In this document: positions 49,066-57,036 of the stretch, one piece after another
Numbering within the stretch: the stretch's first letter is position 1
Layout: every line of letters starts with the position of its first letter
NCBI RefSeq assembly: GCF_025490915.1
Contig: NZ_JANQBA010000007.1
Location: forward strand, 1 to 64,000
Reading direction: 5' to 3'
DNA from: Lacticaseibacillus parakribbianus
Lineage (GTDB): Bacteria; Bacillota; Bacilli; Lactobacillales; Lactobacillaceae
Length of the DNA stretch: 64,000 nt
Position numbers and translations under genes: made by a program
The notes under the pieces: generated by a model
What the model was told of the DNA's origin: nothing
What the model saw: only the letters and a program-made list of their open reading frames with translations
Databases searched by the model: none

Positions 49066-50097
49066 TTATTCAAGCGCCGCGGCGGCCTCAAGCGACATCA
49101 CGGCCCCGATTTCATCCGATAAATCAAGCGGTAACGTCGGCTCAGCGTCGTTCCAGTCACGCGGTGGCAGCAGCTTACCGTCGGCCGTCATCCCGTGAGC
49201 AATGAGAATGTCACAGCTGGAGCGGGTGAACGCCGTCAAGGTTTCATCATCGGTCTCTTTGATCAGAAGCGTCATGTAACGATACAGGATGCCCTTGAAC
49301 AGGCCGATATCGCCACCGTCCCCAGCATCGGCGAAGACACCGTTCTTAACAAGAACGTCCAGTGACGTATGGGCACACTTAGTCGCTTGATCCAGGTAAG
49401 TCTGTTCGCCCGTCACGTGGTAGAATTCGAGCAAGGCACCAATATAAACGCCTTGGTTGTAGGTGAACTGCCATTGCGTGTCAATTTGCCCATCCTTGTT
49501 TCGATTAATCCCATCTTCAACGAACAGGGTATCGGGGTTGACCAGGACGCGCCGCATCCACTCAAGATCACGCTTGCTCATCTCGAGATACTTCGGGTCC
49601 GGCTCGATTTGGTACAGGCGCAGCGCCAAAATCATGACAGGCGCGTTCGCAGGGGTGTTCTTGTAATCGAGTTGCATGCGCGTCCAGGCAAAGCCGCCGC
49701 CCATGTTGTCGTTCCAAGCCGTGCGGAAAATGTCGTCACACACCATTTTGGCGTCATCGAGGTAACCCGCCTTACCAGTAATCTGAAATAGGCGCAGCGC
49801 CGCCAGGGCGTTCCACAGCATGTCATCGTAGTAGACATGCAGCAACGTGCCGTGATTGCGGGTCTTGTTGTAGTCGTAGGTCTGCTCCGCAAGCTCCAGA
49901 TACTTAGCATCTTTAGTTCGCAGATAAGCATCCAGGCGAACATCCACAAGGTGGGCAATCCACCAGTAGTTGAACGTGTCGTTTTGATGCAGATCCGTGA
50001 TTGGATACGCATTGTTGTACCGCTGAATCGGGTCCTTCGACAGGTAAAAGTCGTCGAGGCTCTGCTGGCCAATGTCTGCGTAGTGCGAATATGTCAT
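49066..50097 (-). CDS. GH76 alpha-1,6-mannanase-like enzyme (copy 1)
   Basis: A 343-residue GH76 enzyme with Asp91-Asp92 in YYDDMLWNAL, WWIAHLVDVRLDAYLR, FTYNQGVYIGALLEFY, DAGDGGDIGLFKGILYRY and LSDEIGAVMSLEAAAALE. No signal peptide, so it must act on oligosaccharides after import. GGAGGAG lies before ATG, 19 bases after the sugar-binding lipoprotein gene, which places it directly behind the transporter and points to an alpha-mannan-type ligand. The sequence divergence from copy 2 suggests an old duplication with different chain-length or branch preference. Confidence 0.92.
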   Translation of the reverse strand: MTYSHYADIGQQSLDDFYLSKDPIQRYNNAYPITDLHQNDTFNYWWIAHLVDVRLDAYLRTKDAKYLELAEQTYDYNKTRNHGTLLHVYYDDMLWNALAALRLFQITGKAGYLDDAKMVCDDIFRTAWNDNMGGGFAWTRMQLDYKNTPANAPVMILALRLYQIEPDPKYLEMSKRDLEWMRRVLVNPDTLFVEDGINRNKDGQIDTQWQFTYNQGVYIGALLEFYHVTGEQTYLDQATKCAHTSLDVLVKNGVFADAGDGGDIGLFKGILYRYMTLLIKETDDETLTAFTRSSCDILIAHGMTADGKLLPPRDWNDAEPTLPLDLSDEIGAVMSLEAAAALE

Positions 50098-50116
50098 GTC
50101 TCTCCTCCGTCCGGAA

Positions 50117-51364
50117 CTACTTAGCTTCCTTCAGAATCTTGTCGCCTTGCTTTTGCGCGTTGGCCAGTGCCTTGTCCGCACTCGTCTTACCCGCAACAAA
50201 GTTCTGCAGTTGTGGAATCAGTGCGAGCGTTTCAACATCGGCGTAACCCATCACGTTTGGACGAATCTTGGCGTAGTTCATCGCCTGAATGAAGGCCTTG
50301 TACTTAGGGCTCTTGAAGTAGTCATCCTTGGCAGCCGCCATGTTCGCCGGCAGCCAATCCGAGATCTTCGCAAACTCAACACCGTTTTCCGGCTTGGTTG
50401 TCCACCACTTGATGAAGTCCCAAGCGCCATCCTTGTACTTAGCCGTCTTAGGAATGACGAGCCCAAAACCACCGGTACCGGCGCCGTGGTCGCCGTTAGG
50501 GCCGGCCACCGGCTGAACAATCCCGTAGTCAAGACCGTCTACTTTGTCGTAATCTGCCAACGCCCATGGGCCGTTGTAAACCATCGCTACCTTGCCGGCG
50601 GCGAACTGATCCGTCCCATCGTTAAAGCCTTGCTGGTAAACCTTGTCGACATTCAGCAGCTTGTTCCAGAACTTCAGAACCGTCTTCCCCTGTTCGGAGT
50701 TGAAGGCCGTCTTCGTCTGGCTCTTGTTGAGGACAGAACCACCGGCGGCGCTGATCCACTGGCTGAACAGGCCAACGTCGTTCAAAGAGAAGCCGGCCTG
50801 GACAAGCTTGCCGTTCTCCCACTTCGTTGTCTTCTTCGCAACGTTCTCAAGTTCGGCCCAAGTTGTTGGCGGCTCTACGCCGGCCTCTTTAAGAAGCTTC
50901 TTGTTGTAGAACAGCGAACGGTTATCGACAAGCAGCGGGATACCGTACTGCTTGTCTTCATAGTTCATTTCCTTAACGGTTTCAGGATAGAAGTCCTTCA
51001 TGTTGACCTTGTCTTTTTTAATCAGATCAGACAGGTCCATCAAGGCACCCTTCTTGGCGTAAACACTGGTCTGGAACCGATCCCAGAGAATAACATCAGG
51101 CACTTCACCGCCGGCAATCCCGGTCAGCAGTTTCTGTTCGACCTGATCCTGAACCTTGTATTTAACCGTGTACTTGTCCTGACTCTTGTTGTACTGGCCA
51201 ATTAACTCGTTCAGTTGCTTGATCTGCTTGCCGCTCCAGGCCCCCCACATCGTGATGGTCTGGCGCTCTTTCTTGCCAGAGGAGTCCTTGCTCGTGGAGC
51301 TCCCACACGCCGCCAGCGTTCCGACCGCGGCGACCGTTGCCAATGCCGTAAGTAATTTTTTCAT
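50117..51364 (-). CDS. Sugar ABC transporter substrate-binding lipoprotein
   Basis: A 415-residue extracytoplasmic solute-binding protein (family 1, MalE/UgpB-like). The signal ends in lipobox LAAC with Cys20 lipidated; SSTSKDSSGKKE follows as a flexible linker, then TITMWGAWSGKQIKQLNELIGQYNKS and VPDVILWDRFQTSVYAKKGALMDLSDLI, typical of oligosaccharide binders, and KVAMVYNGPWALADY near residue 265. It is the only clearly exported protein of the mannan operon apart from the two permeases. Operon order is permease, permease, this gene, GH76, GH76. Confidence 0.95.
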   Translation of the reverse strand: MKKLLTALATVAAVGTLAACGSSTSKDSSGKKERQTITMWGAWSGKQIKQLNELIGQYNKSQDKYTVKYKVQDQVEQKLLTGIAGGEVPDVILWDRFQTSVYAKKGALMDLSDLIKKDKVNMKDFYPETVKEMNYEDKQYGIPLLVDNRSLFYNKKLLKEAGVEPPTTWAELENVAKKTTKWENGKLVQAGFSLNDVGLFSQWISAAGGSVLNKSQTKTAFNSEQGKTVLKFWNKLLNVDKVYQQGFNDGTDQFAAGKVAMVYNGPWALADYDKVDGLDYGIVQPVAGPNGDHGAGTGGFGLVIPKTAKYKDGAWDFIKWWTTKPENGVEFAKISDWLPANMAAAKDDYFKSPKYKAFIQAMNYAKIRPNVMGYADVETLALIPQLQNFVAGKTSADKALANAQKQGDKILKEAK

Positions 51365-51382
51365 CTTATTCAGTCTCCATTC

Positions 51383-52258
51383 CTATTTAATCCCAGACTC
51401 AGCCATGCCTTGAACATAATTACGTTGAGCAAAAATGAAAAGAATCAAAATCGGTAATGTTGCTAAGATGGTGCCGGCCATCAATGGGCCATAGTTCGTG
51501 CTGTGGTTATACTGGAACGCCGCCAACCCAACCTGAACCGTCTTCATGCTGTCCGCATTCAGGACAATCATCGGCCACATGAAGGAATTCCAGCCGGATT
51601 GGAAGGTCAAAATACCGAGCGTTGTCAAAGCCGGCTTTGCAAGCGGCAAGTAGACACGCCAGAAGATCTTGAATTCACCGGCGCCGTCCATTCGCGCACT
51701 CTCGCCAAGCTCTCTTGGCAGTGCCTCAAAGAACTGCTTCATAAAGAAGATGGCGAACGCCCCGGCGGCCCCTGGCAACAGAATTGCCCAGTAGGAGTTG
51801 ATCAACCCCAGGCCACCTTGACCAAGGATGTTGTTCCCACCCATCAGTGGGAAGCTGCGCAAAACCATGAACGTCGGAATCATCGTAACAATCCCTGGAA
51901 TCATCATCGATCCGAGGAAAATCATGAAGCTGGCCTTACGACCACGAAAGTGCAACTGACCGTACGCATAACCGGCCAGGCCACCGAAGAACAGGTTCGT
52001 TAAAACGCCGCCGACCGCTAAAATCAGGGAGTTCTTCAAGTAGTTGAGGAACGGCATCGTTGCGAACACTTCCTTGTAGTTTTCCAAGGTAAAGTGCTTA
52101 GGAATAATGTTCATACTGCCGCCAAGGATTTCGCCCCCGCTCTTCAGCGAGGTCGAAATCGTCCAAACGAACGGCAAAACCGTGGTGAGACTGATGAGTG
52201 TAACCGCGACGTACCAGAGAATGCGGTTGACCATCTTTTTCTTTTTCAAGCTTTTCAT
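51383..52258 (-). CDS. Sugar ABC transporter permease, MalG-type
   Basis: A 291-residue inner subunit with six membrane segments. It has the MalG-type opening (VAVTLISLTTVLPFVWTISTSLKSGGEI) and the EAA loop EALPRELGESARMDGAGEFKIFWRVYLPLAKPALTTLGILTF that contacts the ATPase. I use ATG 52258; a GTG one codon earlier is possible. It lies 10 bases after the MalF-type gene. No ATPase gene follows, so it should use a shared MsmK-like ATPase encoded elsewhere. Confidence 0.95.
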   Translation of the reverse strand: MKSLKKKKMVNRILWYVAVTLISLTTVLPFVWTISTSLKSGGEILGGSMNIIPKHFTLENYKEVFATMPFLNYLKNSLILAVGGVLTNLFFGGLAGYAYGQLHFRGRKASFMIFLGSMMIPGIVTMIPTFMVLRSFPLMGGNNILGQGGLGLINSYWAILLPGAAGAFAIFFMKQFFEALPRELGESARMDGAGEFKIFWRVYLPLAKPALTTLGILTFQSGWNSFMWPMIVLNADSMKTVQVGLAAFQYNHSTNYGPLMAGTILATLPILILFIFAQRNYVQGMAESGIK

Positions 52259-52268
52259 CACGCGCCCC

Positions 52269-53165
52269 CTATTCGCCCTCGCGGTTGAGTTTCATGTTAA
52301 TGGCAGAAAAGACGAAGATGATCATGAACAGAACAAACGAAAGCGCCGAGGCGTAGCCCATGTTGAGCCCGCCAAACCCTTTGTTGTAGATGTAGTAGAC
52401 CAGCGTGATCGTTGAATTCCCGGGTCCACCCTTCGTCAGCATGTAGGCCTGATCAAACACCTGGAACGCCCCAATCAGAAGCTGTGTTGTGACCAGGAAC
52501 GTCGTCTTGGACAGCTGCGGCCAAGTCACGTGCAGGAACTTCTCCCAGGCTGTTGCGCCATCCAACTCTGCCGCCTCGTACAAATCAGGGCCAATGCCTT
52601 GCAGTCCCGCAAGGAAGATGATCATGTTACCGCCAAAACTCATCCAAACACTCATGATGACAATCGCGGTCATCGCCCACTTGGAGCTGTACAGCCATGC
52701 CGGTCCGTTGACGCCGAAGAATCCAAGGATTTTGTTGAACAAACCGTACTGCGGGTTCAGCAGCCAGTACCAAATCGTCGCGTTCGCAACGCTTGATGCC
52801 AGCACCGGCAGGTAAAACAGTGTCCGGAAAATCCCGGTCCCCTTATGATGCGCGTTGAGGATCATCGCCGCCCCTAGCGACGTGACCAACCCAAGTGGTA
52901 CGTATAGAACTGTATAAATTGCAGTGTTCTTCAACGCGATGAAGAAGTACTCATCCTTAAAAATTTTGGCAAAGTTGGAAAAGCCAACCCAGTTGGGCTT
53001 CTCCACCACGTTGTAGTCCGTGAAGCTGTAAAAAAGAGCCATGACGATCGGAATCGCAGCGAAAAGCAAGAGCAAGACGACTGGCAAGAGAATGAACAGA
53101 TACGCGATGTTTTGCTGCTCGTTTTGCGAGTGATGCCGACGCGGCCGACGCTTTGTCAGTTCCAT
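52269..53165 (-). CDS. Sugar ABC transporter permease, MalF-type
   Basis: A 298-residue permease with six membrane segments: IAYLFILLPVVLLLLFAAIPIVMALFYSFTDYNVVEKPNWVGFSNF at the N-terminus and the EAA loop GPDLYEAAELDGATAWEKFLHVTWPQLSKTTFLV. It forms the membrane channel with the MalG-type partner. AAGGGGGTG precedes ATG. First gene of the operon, read from the strong cre-controlled promoter at 53243-53279. Confidence 0.95.
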   Translation of the reverse strand: MELTKRRPRRHHSQNEQQNIAYLFILLPVVLLLLFAAIPIVMALFYSFTDYNVVEKPNWVGFSNFAKIFKDEYFFIALKNTAIYTVLYVPLGLVTSLGAAMILNAHHKGTGIFRTLFYLPVLASSVANATIWYWLLNPQYGLFNKILGFFGVNGPAWLYSSKWAMTAIVIMSVWMSFGGNMIIFLAGLQGIGPDLYEAAELDGATAWEKFLHVTWPQLSKTTFLVTTQLLIGAFQVFDQAYMLTKGGPGNSTITLVYYIYNKGFGGLNMGYASALSFVLFMIIFVFSAINMKLNREGE

Positions 53166-53242
53166 TTTTCCACCCCCTTCAGCTTATATGTACTTCTGAT
53201 ATATTGATTATGCTAATTAGCAAGACCACATATCACAAGTGC

Positions 53243-53279
53243 ATTATATTTTGGCCACGGCCTAATGTCAACGCTTTCT
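53243..53279 (-). promoter_or_regulatory. Consensus promoter of the ABC-GH76 operon with embedded cre
   Basis: Minus strand: TTGACA (53271-53266), exactly 17 bases, TATAAT (53248-53243), both hexamers perfect. The cre AGAAAGCGTTGACA (53279-53266) overlaps the -35, so CcpA binding would block polymerase directly. The same layout controls the PTS EIIC gene at 21794-21830. Confidence 0.9.
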
Positions 53280-53371
53280 TTGCCATTTTGTTTGGGGATG
53301 TTTAAATTAGCGCTTTGTTAAGCTCGTGAAAGCAGGCAGGGCAAGGCGTCGCAATTATCTCAAAGATTTCG

Positions 53372-53400
53372 TTGCCAATTCGATGGTTCGGATATATATT
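53372..53400 (+). promoter_or_regulatory. Promoter of the second GntR-LacI regulator
   Basis: TTGCCA (53372-53377), 17 bases, TATATT (53395-53400), 32 bases before the TTG start, in an AT-rich stretch. Confidence 0.65.
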
Positions 53401-53432
53401 ATATTTAATATGGAATAGCAGGAGGTGACAAC

Positions 53433-54545
53433 TTGGCAAAGCCACTATACTTAACGGTGTACGAACGACTCAAGCTCTCGATTACGGGCAATCAATACAA
53501 GCTTCACGAAAAGTTGCCAAGCGAAAAGGAACTAGCCGAACAATTTGACGTCAGCACGATCACAATTAAAAAGGCCCTGGACATGCTCAGGGATCAGGGT
53601 TTCGTTGTTCGAAAGCCGCGGCGAGGAACCGTTGTAACCAGTCAGGCTGCTGTTATCAGTGCGAGCTCCGACACGAAAAACGTGACAATTGGTCTAGTCG
53701 TCACAAACTTCACCGATGTCTTCGGAACCGATATCCTGCGCAGCCTAATTTCCTACGATGATCATCCCGTCAACGTTGTGACCAAAATCAGCTACGGGGA
53801 ACCCACGCAAGAGGATAAGCAGATTCGAGAATTGCTCGAAATGGGCGTCGATGGGCTGATCATCCTGCCATCTTCCTCCGAGTACACCTCCCCGCTGATT
53901 CTCAAGCTGATTTCTAAAAACTTTCCCATCGTCGTCCTCGATCGCATGATGTCCGACCTGCCAATCTGCAGCGTCACCACCGACAACACCACCGCCGCCA
54001 GTGACTTAACGAAATTTCTGCTGACGAAGGGGCACCGTCACATTGGCATCGTCACTTCGGATTCGCCTGTGACCACGATTGACAAGCGAGTTAATGGTTT
54101 TCTCTCCGCCCACATTGACGAAAACATGGCCGTCAGCCAGGAGCAGATTCTATCGACCGTCGAATCCGTCATTCCCGATTCCAAGACGCCAATCGAGGCA
54201 GACATTGAGAACATCGTGAAGTACCTGGAACGAAACCCTCGCATTACGGCCGTCATTGCAACGGAGTATAACATCGCCTCGCTGGTCTCAAGTGCCATCG
54301 CACGAATGGGCAAGCGCATACCGGAAGATTACTCGCTTGTCTGCTTCGACGGTCCCGAAGTCAACGTTTACGACGAGAACGCCTTCGTCATCACCCACAT
54401 TCAACAGGCCCAGTTCGAAATCGGCCAGGCCGCGATGGCACTAATGATGATGAAGCTCGCAGCGCCAGACACCATCAAGAAAGTGACACTGCCCTATCAT
54501 CTCATCAAAGGAAACTCGGTCCGTGATCTATCCAATCATTCTTAG
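53433..54545 (+). CDS. GntR-type HTH with LacI-type sensor domain regulator (paralogue)
   Basis: A 370-residue AraR-like regulator: GntR winged helix (PSEKELAEQFDVSTITIKKALDMLRDQGFVVRKPRRGTVV) and LacI/GalR sensor domain (TIGLVVTNFTDVFGTDILRSLI, then GLIILPSSSEYTSPLILKLISKNFPIVVLDRMMSDLP, RHIGIVTSDSP, and EDYSLVCFDGPEVNVYDENA). The start is TTG 53433, chosen for AGGAGGTGA 6 bases upstream and full family alignment. Divergent from the ABC-GH76 operon, its probable target. Collinear with the regulator at 38886 over the whole length, but with visibly lower GC codon usage. Confidence 0.93.
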   Translation: MAKPLYLTVYERLKLSITGNQYKLHEKLPSEKELAEQFDVSTITIKKALDMLRDQGFVVRKPRRGTVVTSQAAVISASSDTKNVTIGLVVTNFTDVFGTDILRSLISYDDHPVNVVTKISYGEPTQEDKQIRELLEMGVDGLIILPSSSEYTSPLILKLISKNFPIVVLDRMMSDLPICSVTTDNTTAASDLTKFLLTKGHRHIGIVTSDSPVTTIDKRVNGFLSAHIDENMAVSQEQILSTVESVIPDSKTPIEADIENIVKYLERNPRITAVIATEYNIASLVSSAIARMGKRIPEDYSLVCFDGPEVNVYDENAFVITHIQQAQFEIGQAAMALMMMKLAAPDTIKKVTLPYHLIKGNSVRDLSNHS

Positions 54546-54560
54546 CTAAGGAGAACTGAA

Positions 54561-55226
54561 ATGATTTTAGAAACCAACAGCAAAGTGCTCTTCGTCGGCG
54601 ACTCCGTCACAGATGCAGGTCGCGACTATCAGGCGCTTCCGGGAACAGCCGAGTCGCTAGGCGACGGTTATCCTAACCTCATCAGCGCTGCACTGACGGC
54701 CATTTATCCGGAACGCCGAATTATGGTGGAAAACCAAGGCGTCAACGGCAATACGACAGCTTCGCTTGTCGACCGTTGGCAAACCGATGTCCTCGACCGC
54801 AAACCCGATTACGTGACGATCCTGATAGGCATCAACGACGTCTGGCGTCACTTTGATTCAACGTTCTACCACCCCACTGATCTTGTCTCAAGCGAGCTGT
54901 ACATGAAGAACCTCTCTTGGATGATCGATGTCACACAACCTCACGTCAAGGCTTTAACCATAATGAGTCCCTTCATGTTCATCCCCCAGGGCAGTGAGCC
55001 GATGCGCCAGATGGTCGATCAATATCGTCAAGTCGCCGAGGCTCTGGCAGTCAAGAATCATTGCCGTTATCTTGATATTCAGGCCGCCATCGATGCGTAT
55101 TTACAGCACAACTCGAGTTATATTCTGAGTGCGGATCGCGTTCATCCCAACATCAAGGGGCATATGCTGATCACCACTCAATGGCTGAATGCAATCGACT
55201 TCGACTGGACTCACGCTCAGGCCTAG
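54561..55226 (+). CDS. SGNH/GDSL hydrolase
   Basis: A 221-residue SGNH esterase with all blocks intact: LFVGDSVTDAG (Ser15 region), NQGVNGNTTASLVDRW (block II Gly), TILIGINDVWR (block III Asn) and SADRVHPNIKGHMLI (block V Asp/His). No insertion, in contrast to the SGNH protein at 35624. No signal peptide, so it deacylates imported or cytoplasmic sugars. AAGGAGA precedes ATG 15 bases after the regulator, forming a two-gene operon that ends at the terminator at 55226-55282. Confidence 0.93.
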   Translation: MILETNSKVLFVGDSVTDAGRDYQALPGTAESLGDGYPNLISAALTAIYPERRIMVENQGVNGNTTASLVDRWQTDVLDRKPDYVTILIGINDVWRHFDSTFYHPTDLVSSELYMKNLSWMIDVTQPHVKALTIMSPFMFIPQGSEPMRQMVDQYRQVAEALAVKNHCRYLDIQAAIDAYLQHNSSYILSADRVHPNIKGHMLITTQWLNAIDFDWTHAQA

Positions 55227-55282
55227 AAAAAACGGTCCATACCGAGGTTTGCTTCGCGCAAATCTCGATACAGACCGTTTTC
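55226..55282. terminator. Bidirectional terminator between SGNH and GH29 genes
   Basis: AAAACGGTC...CGAG-TTTGC / GCAAA-CTCG...GACCGTTTT: long interrupted stem. The minus strand ends in TTTTTT and the plus strand in TTTTC, serving both convergent genes. Confidence 0.85.
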
Positions 55283-55295
55283 ATTCGCCTGGGCC

Positions 55296-56774
55296 CTACT
55301 TCACCTTAACCCGCACCACCACGGGCAGCCCATCCGTTGTCCAAGTTGCGGCGACGTGCAGCCCCGCCGCGTCGCGGTGCCACTTGGTTTCACCGGCGGC
55401 GCCGAGCACGTCGACCGCGGCGATGCCGCCGTGGAAGTCCACGCCGTCGTAGTTGTGGTCGTGGGGGCTTCGTAGTGATGTGATGCACATCTCATGCCCC
55501 GGCGTCGGGTTCAGCGCGATGGCGTAGAGGTTGCCGTCATTAACCGTGAAGCGGAAGTCCTGGTCGGTGTAGGCGATTGCCTTGCTGTCGGCGAAGCTGC
55601 CGCCGACCGCCGCGGTCGGGCCTTCCGCCGGCTTGCGCCACGGGCGGGAGCCGTAGATGGCCTCGCCGTTGACCGCAAGCCAGGCGCCGACGGTCAAGAG
55701 CAGCGACTTTTCCTCCGGGGCGATGGTGCCGTCGGCGTGGGGGCCGACGTTCAGCAGCAAGTTACCGTTCTTGCTGACGACATCGACTAGGTTGCAGAGA
55801 ACCTCCGGCGCCTTTTTGTAATCGTTGCCCGGGGTCCAGGACCACGAATTACGCGCGATGGCGGTGTCGGTCTGCCAGGCGTAGGGCTGGACATCCGCGA
55901 ACTGGCCGCGCTCGACGTCGGGCAACGCGGTGCCGAAGGCGAAGGCGTCGAACTTGTAGGCAATCACCGGCACGATGCCCCACTGCGCCGCGCGGTTGTA
56001 ATAATAGGCGGCAAAACGCTGCAGGTAAGGCTTCATCGCCAGCTGCTCGATCCACCAGTCGAAGTACATTTCGCGCGGCTGGTAGCGGTCCACGATTTCA
56101 CAAGACCGCACCAGCCAGTCCTGCATGTATTCCGTATCCGGCTGTGGCGTGGTGATGTCCAGCGCATCCGCCGGCTCCTTTTGCGCCGGCCAGTACAGGT
56201 CGCCGCGGTGCAGCGGGTCGTGGATGTCGCTCGGGAATTCACGACCATGGCCGAGGAAGTGCCAGTGTTCGATGCGGTGCGAGGAGGCGCCGTAGACCAG
56301 GCCGCGCTGGTTCAAGGCCAGCTTGAGCTCACCGGCGACGTCGCGGTGCGGCCCCATTTCGTAGGCATTGTAGTGCGAAATTTCACTGCGGTACATCTGA
56401 AACCCGTCGTGGTGCTCGGCCACCGGCACCACGAACTTGGCCCCGGCCGCCGCAAACAGGTCGGCCCAGGCCTGCGGATCCCACTTGGCGGCGGTGAACT
56501 TGGGAATCAGGTCCTTGTAGCCGACCTCGCGCTGGTCGCCGTAAGTCGCGCGGTGGTGAGCAAACTCTGGCGCGTCCTGCATGTACATGTTGCGCGGGTA
56601 CCACTCGCTGCCGAACTCCGGCACCGAGAAGACGCCCCAGTGAATGAAGATGCCGAACTTCGCGTCGCGGTACCACGAAGGCACCGAATATTGCGCCAGC
56701 GACTGCCAGGTCGCCTGGTACGGACCCTGGGCGATCACCGCGTCGATGCGAGCCAAGTCTTGTTGTAAGGTCAT
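55296..56774 (-). CDS. GH29 alpha-L-fucosidase
   Basis: A 492-residue retaining alpha-L-fucosidase: WYRDAKFGIFIHWGVFSVPEFGSEWYPRNMY (residues 34-64) and AEHHDGF (119-125) are diagnostic, nucleophile Asp239 lies in REMYFDWWIEQ, and the C-terminal beta-sandwich follows from about 370. No signal peptide. AAAAGGAG lies before ATG, and a cre-like site just upstream suggests catabolite control. It releases alpha-fucose; it is convergent with the SGNH gene and divergent from the GH36/27-type gene. Confidence 0.95.
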   Translation of the reverse strand: MTLQQDLARIDAVIAQGPYQATWQSLAQYSVPSWYRDAKFGIFIHWGVFSVPEFGSEWYPRNMYMQDAPEFAHHRATYGDQREVGYKDLIPKFTAAKWDPQAWADLFAAAGAKFVVPVAEHHDGFQMYRSEISHYNAYEMGPHRDVAGELKLALNQRGLVYGASSHRIEHWHFLGHGREFPSDIHDPLHRGDLYWPAQKEPADALDITTPQPDTEYMQDWLVRSCEIVDRYQPREMYFDWWIEQLAMKPYLQRFAAYYYNRAAQWGIVPVIAYKFDAFAFGTALPDVERGQFADVQPYAWQTDTAIARNSWSWTPGNDYKKAPEVLCNLVDVVSKNGNLLLNVGPHADGTIAPEEKSLLLTVGAWLAVNGEAIYGSRPWRKPAEGPTAAVGGSFADSKAIAYTDQDFRFTVNDGNLYAIALNPTPGHEMCITSLRSPHDHNYDGVDFHGGIAAVDVLGAAGETKWHRDAAGLHVAATWTTDGLPVVVRVKVK

Positions 56775-56796
56775 GTGATCTGCTCCTTTTGATTTT

Positions 56797-56810
56797 TAAA
56801 AACGCTTTCT
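56797..56810 (-). promoter_or_regulatory. cre-like site in the GH29 leader
   Basis: AGAAAGCGTTTTTA on the minus strand fits the cre pattern except near its 3-prime end. It lies 22 bases upstream of the GH29 ATG, a roadblock-type position. Confidence 0.5.
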
Positions 56811-56884
56811 TCAAGGCAGAAGCTTACACGTCTCGCCACCCGCTGTCCAGCCCCGGCGACGTCTCGACCAAAACGGCGGCCATT

Positions 56885-56900
56885 CGTTTCACGTGAAACA
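56885..56900. promoter_or_regulatory. parS-like ParB/Spo0J binding site
   Basis: CGTTTCACGTGAAACA matches the Firmicutes parS consensus TGTTTCACGTGAAACA at 15 of 16 positions and contains the perfect 14-base palindrome GTTTCACGTGAAAC. It lies in the 262-base interval between the divergent GH29 and GH36/27-type genes, outside any coding sequence. parS sites nucleate ParB loading and usually cluster around the replication origin. Confidence 0.85.
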
Positions 56901-57036
56901 CAGGGCTTGCCGGCGCATCGCGGTGCCACCGTGGCCTTGGTGACCCGCATCGCCCAGCATCGGTCCAACCGCACTTCGCGTTTCATTGACCCCTGCCCGA
57001 GAATTTTCTTTGACCAACTAATTTTGGAGGTGTGAT

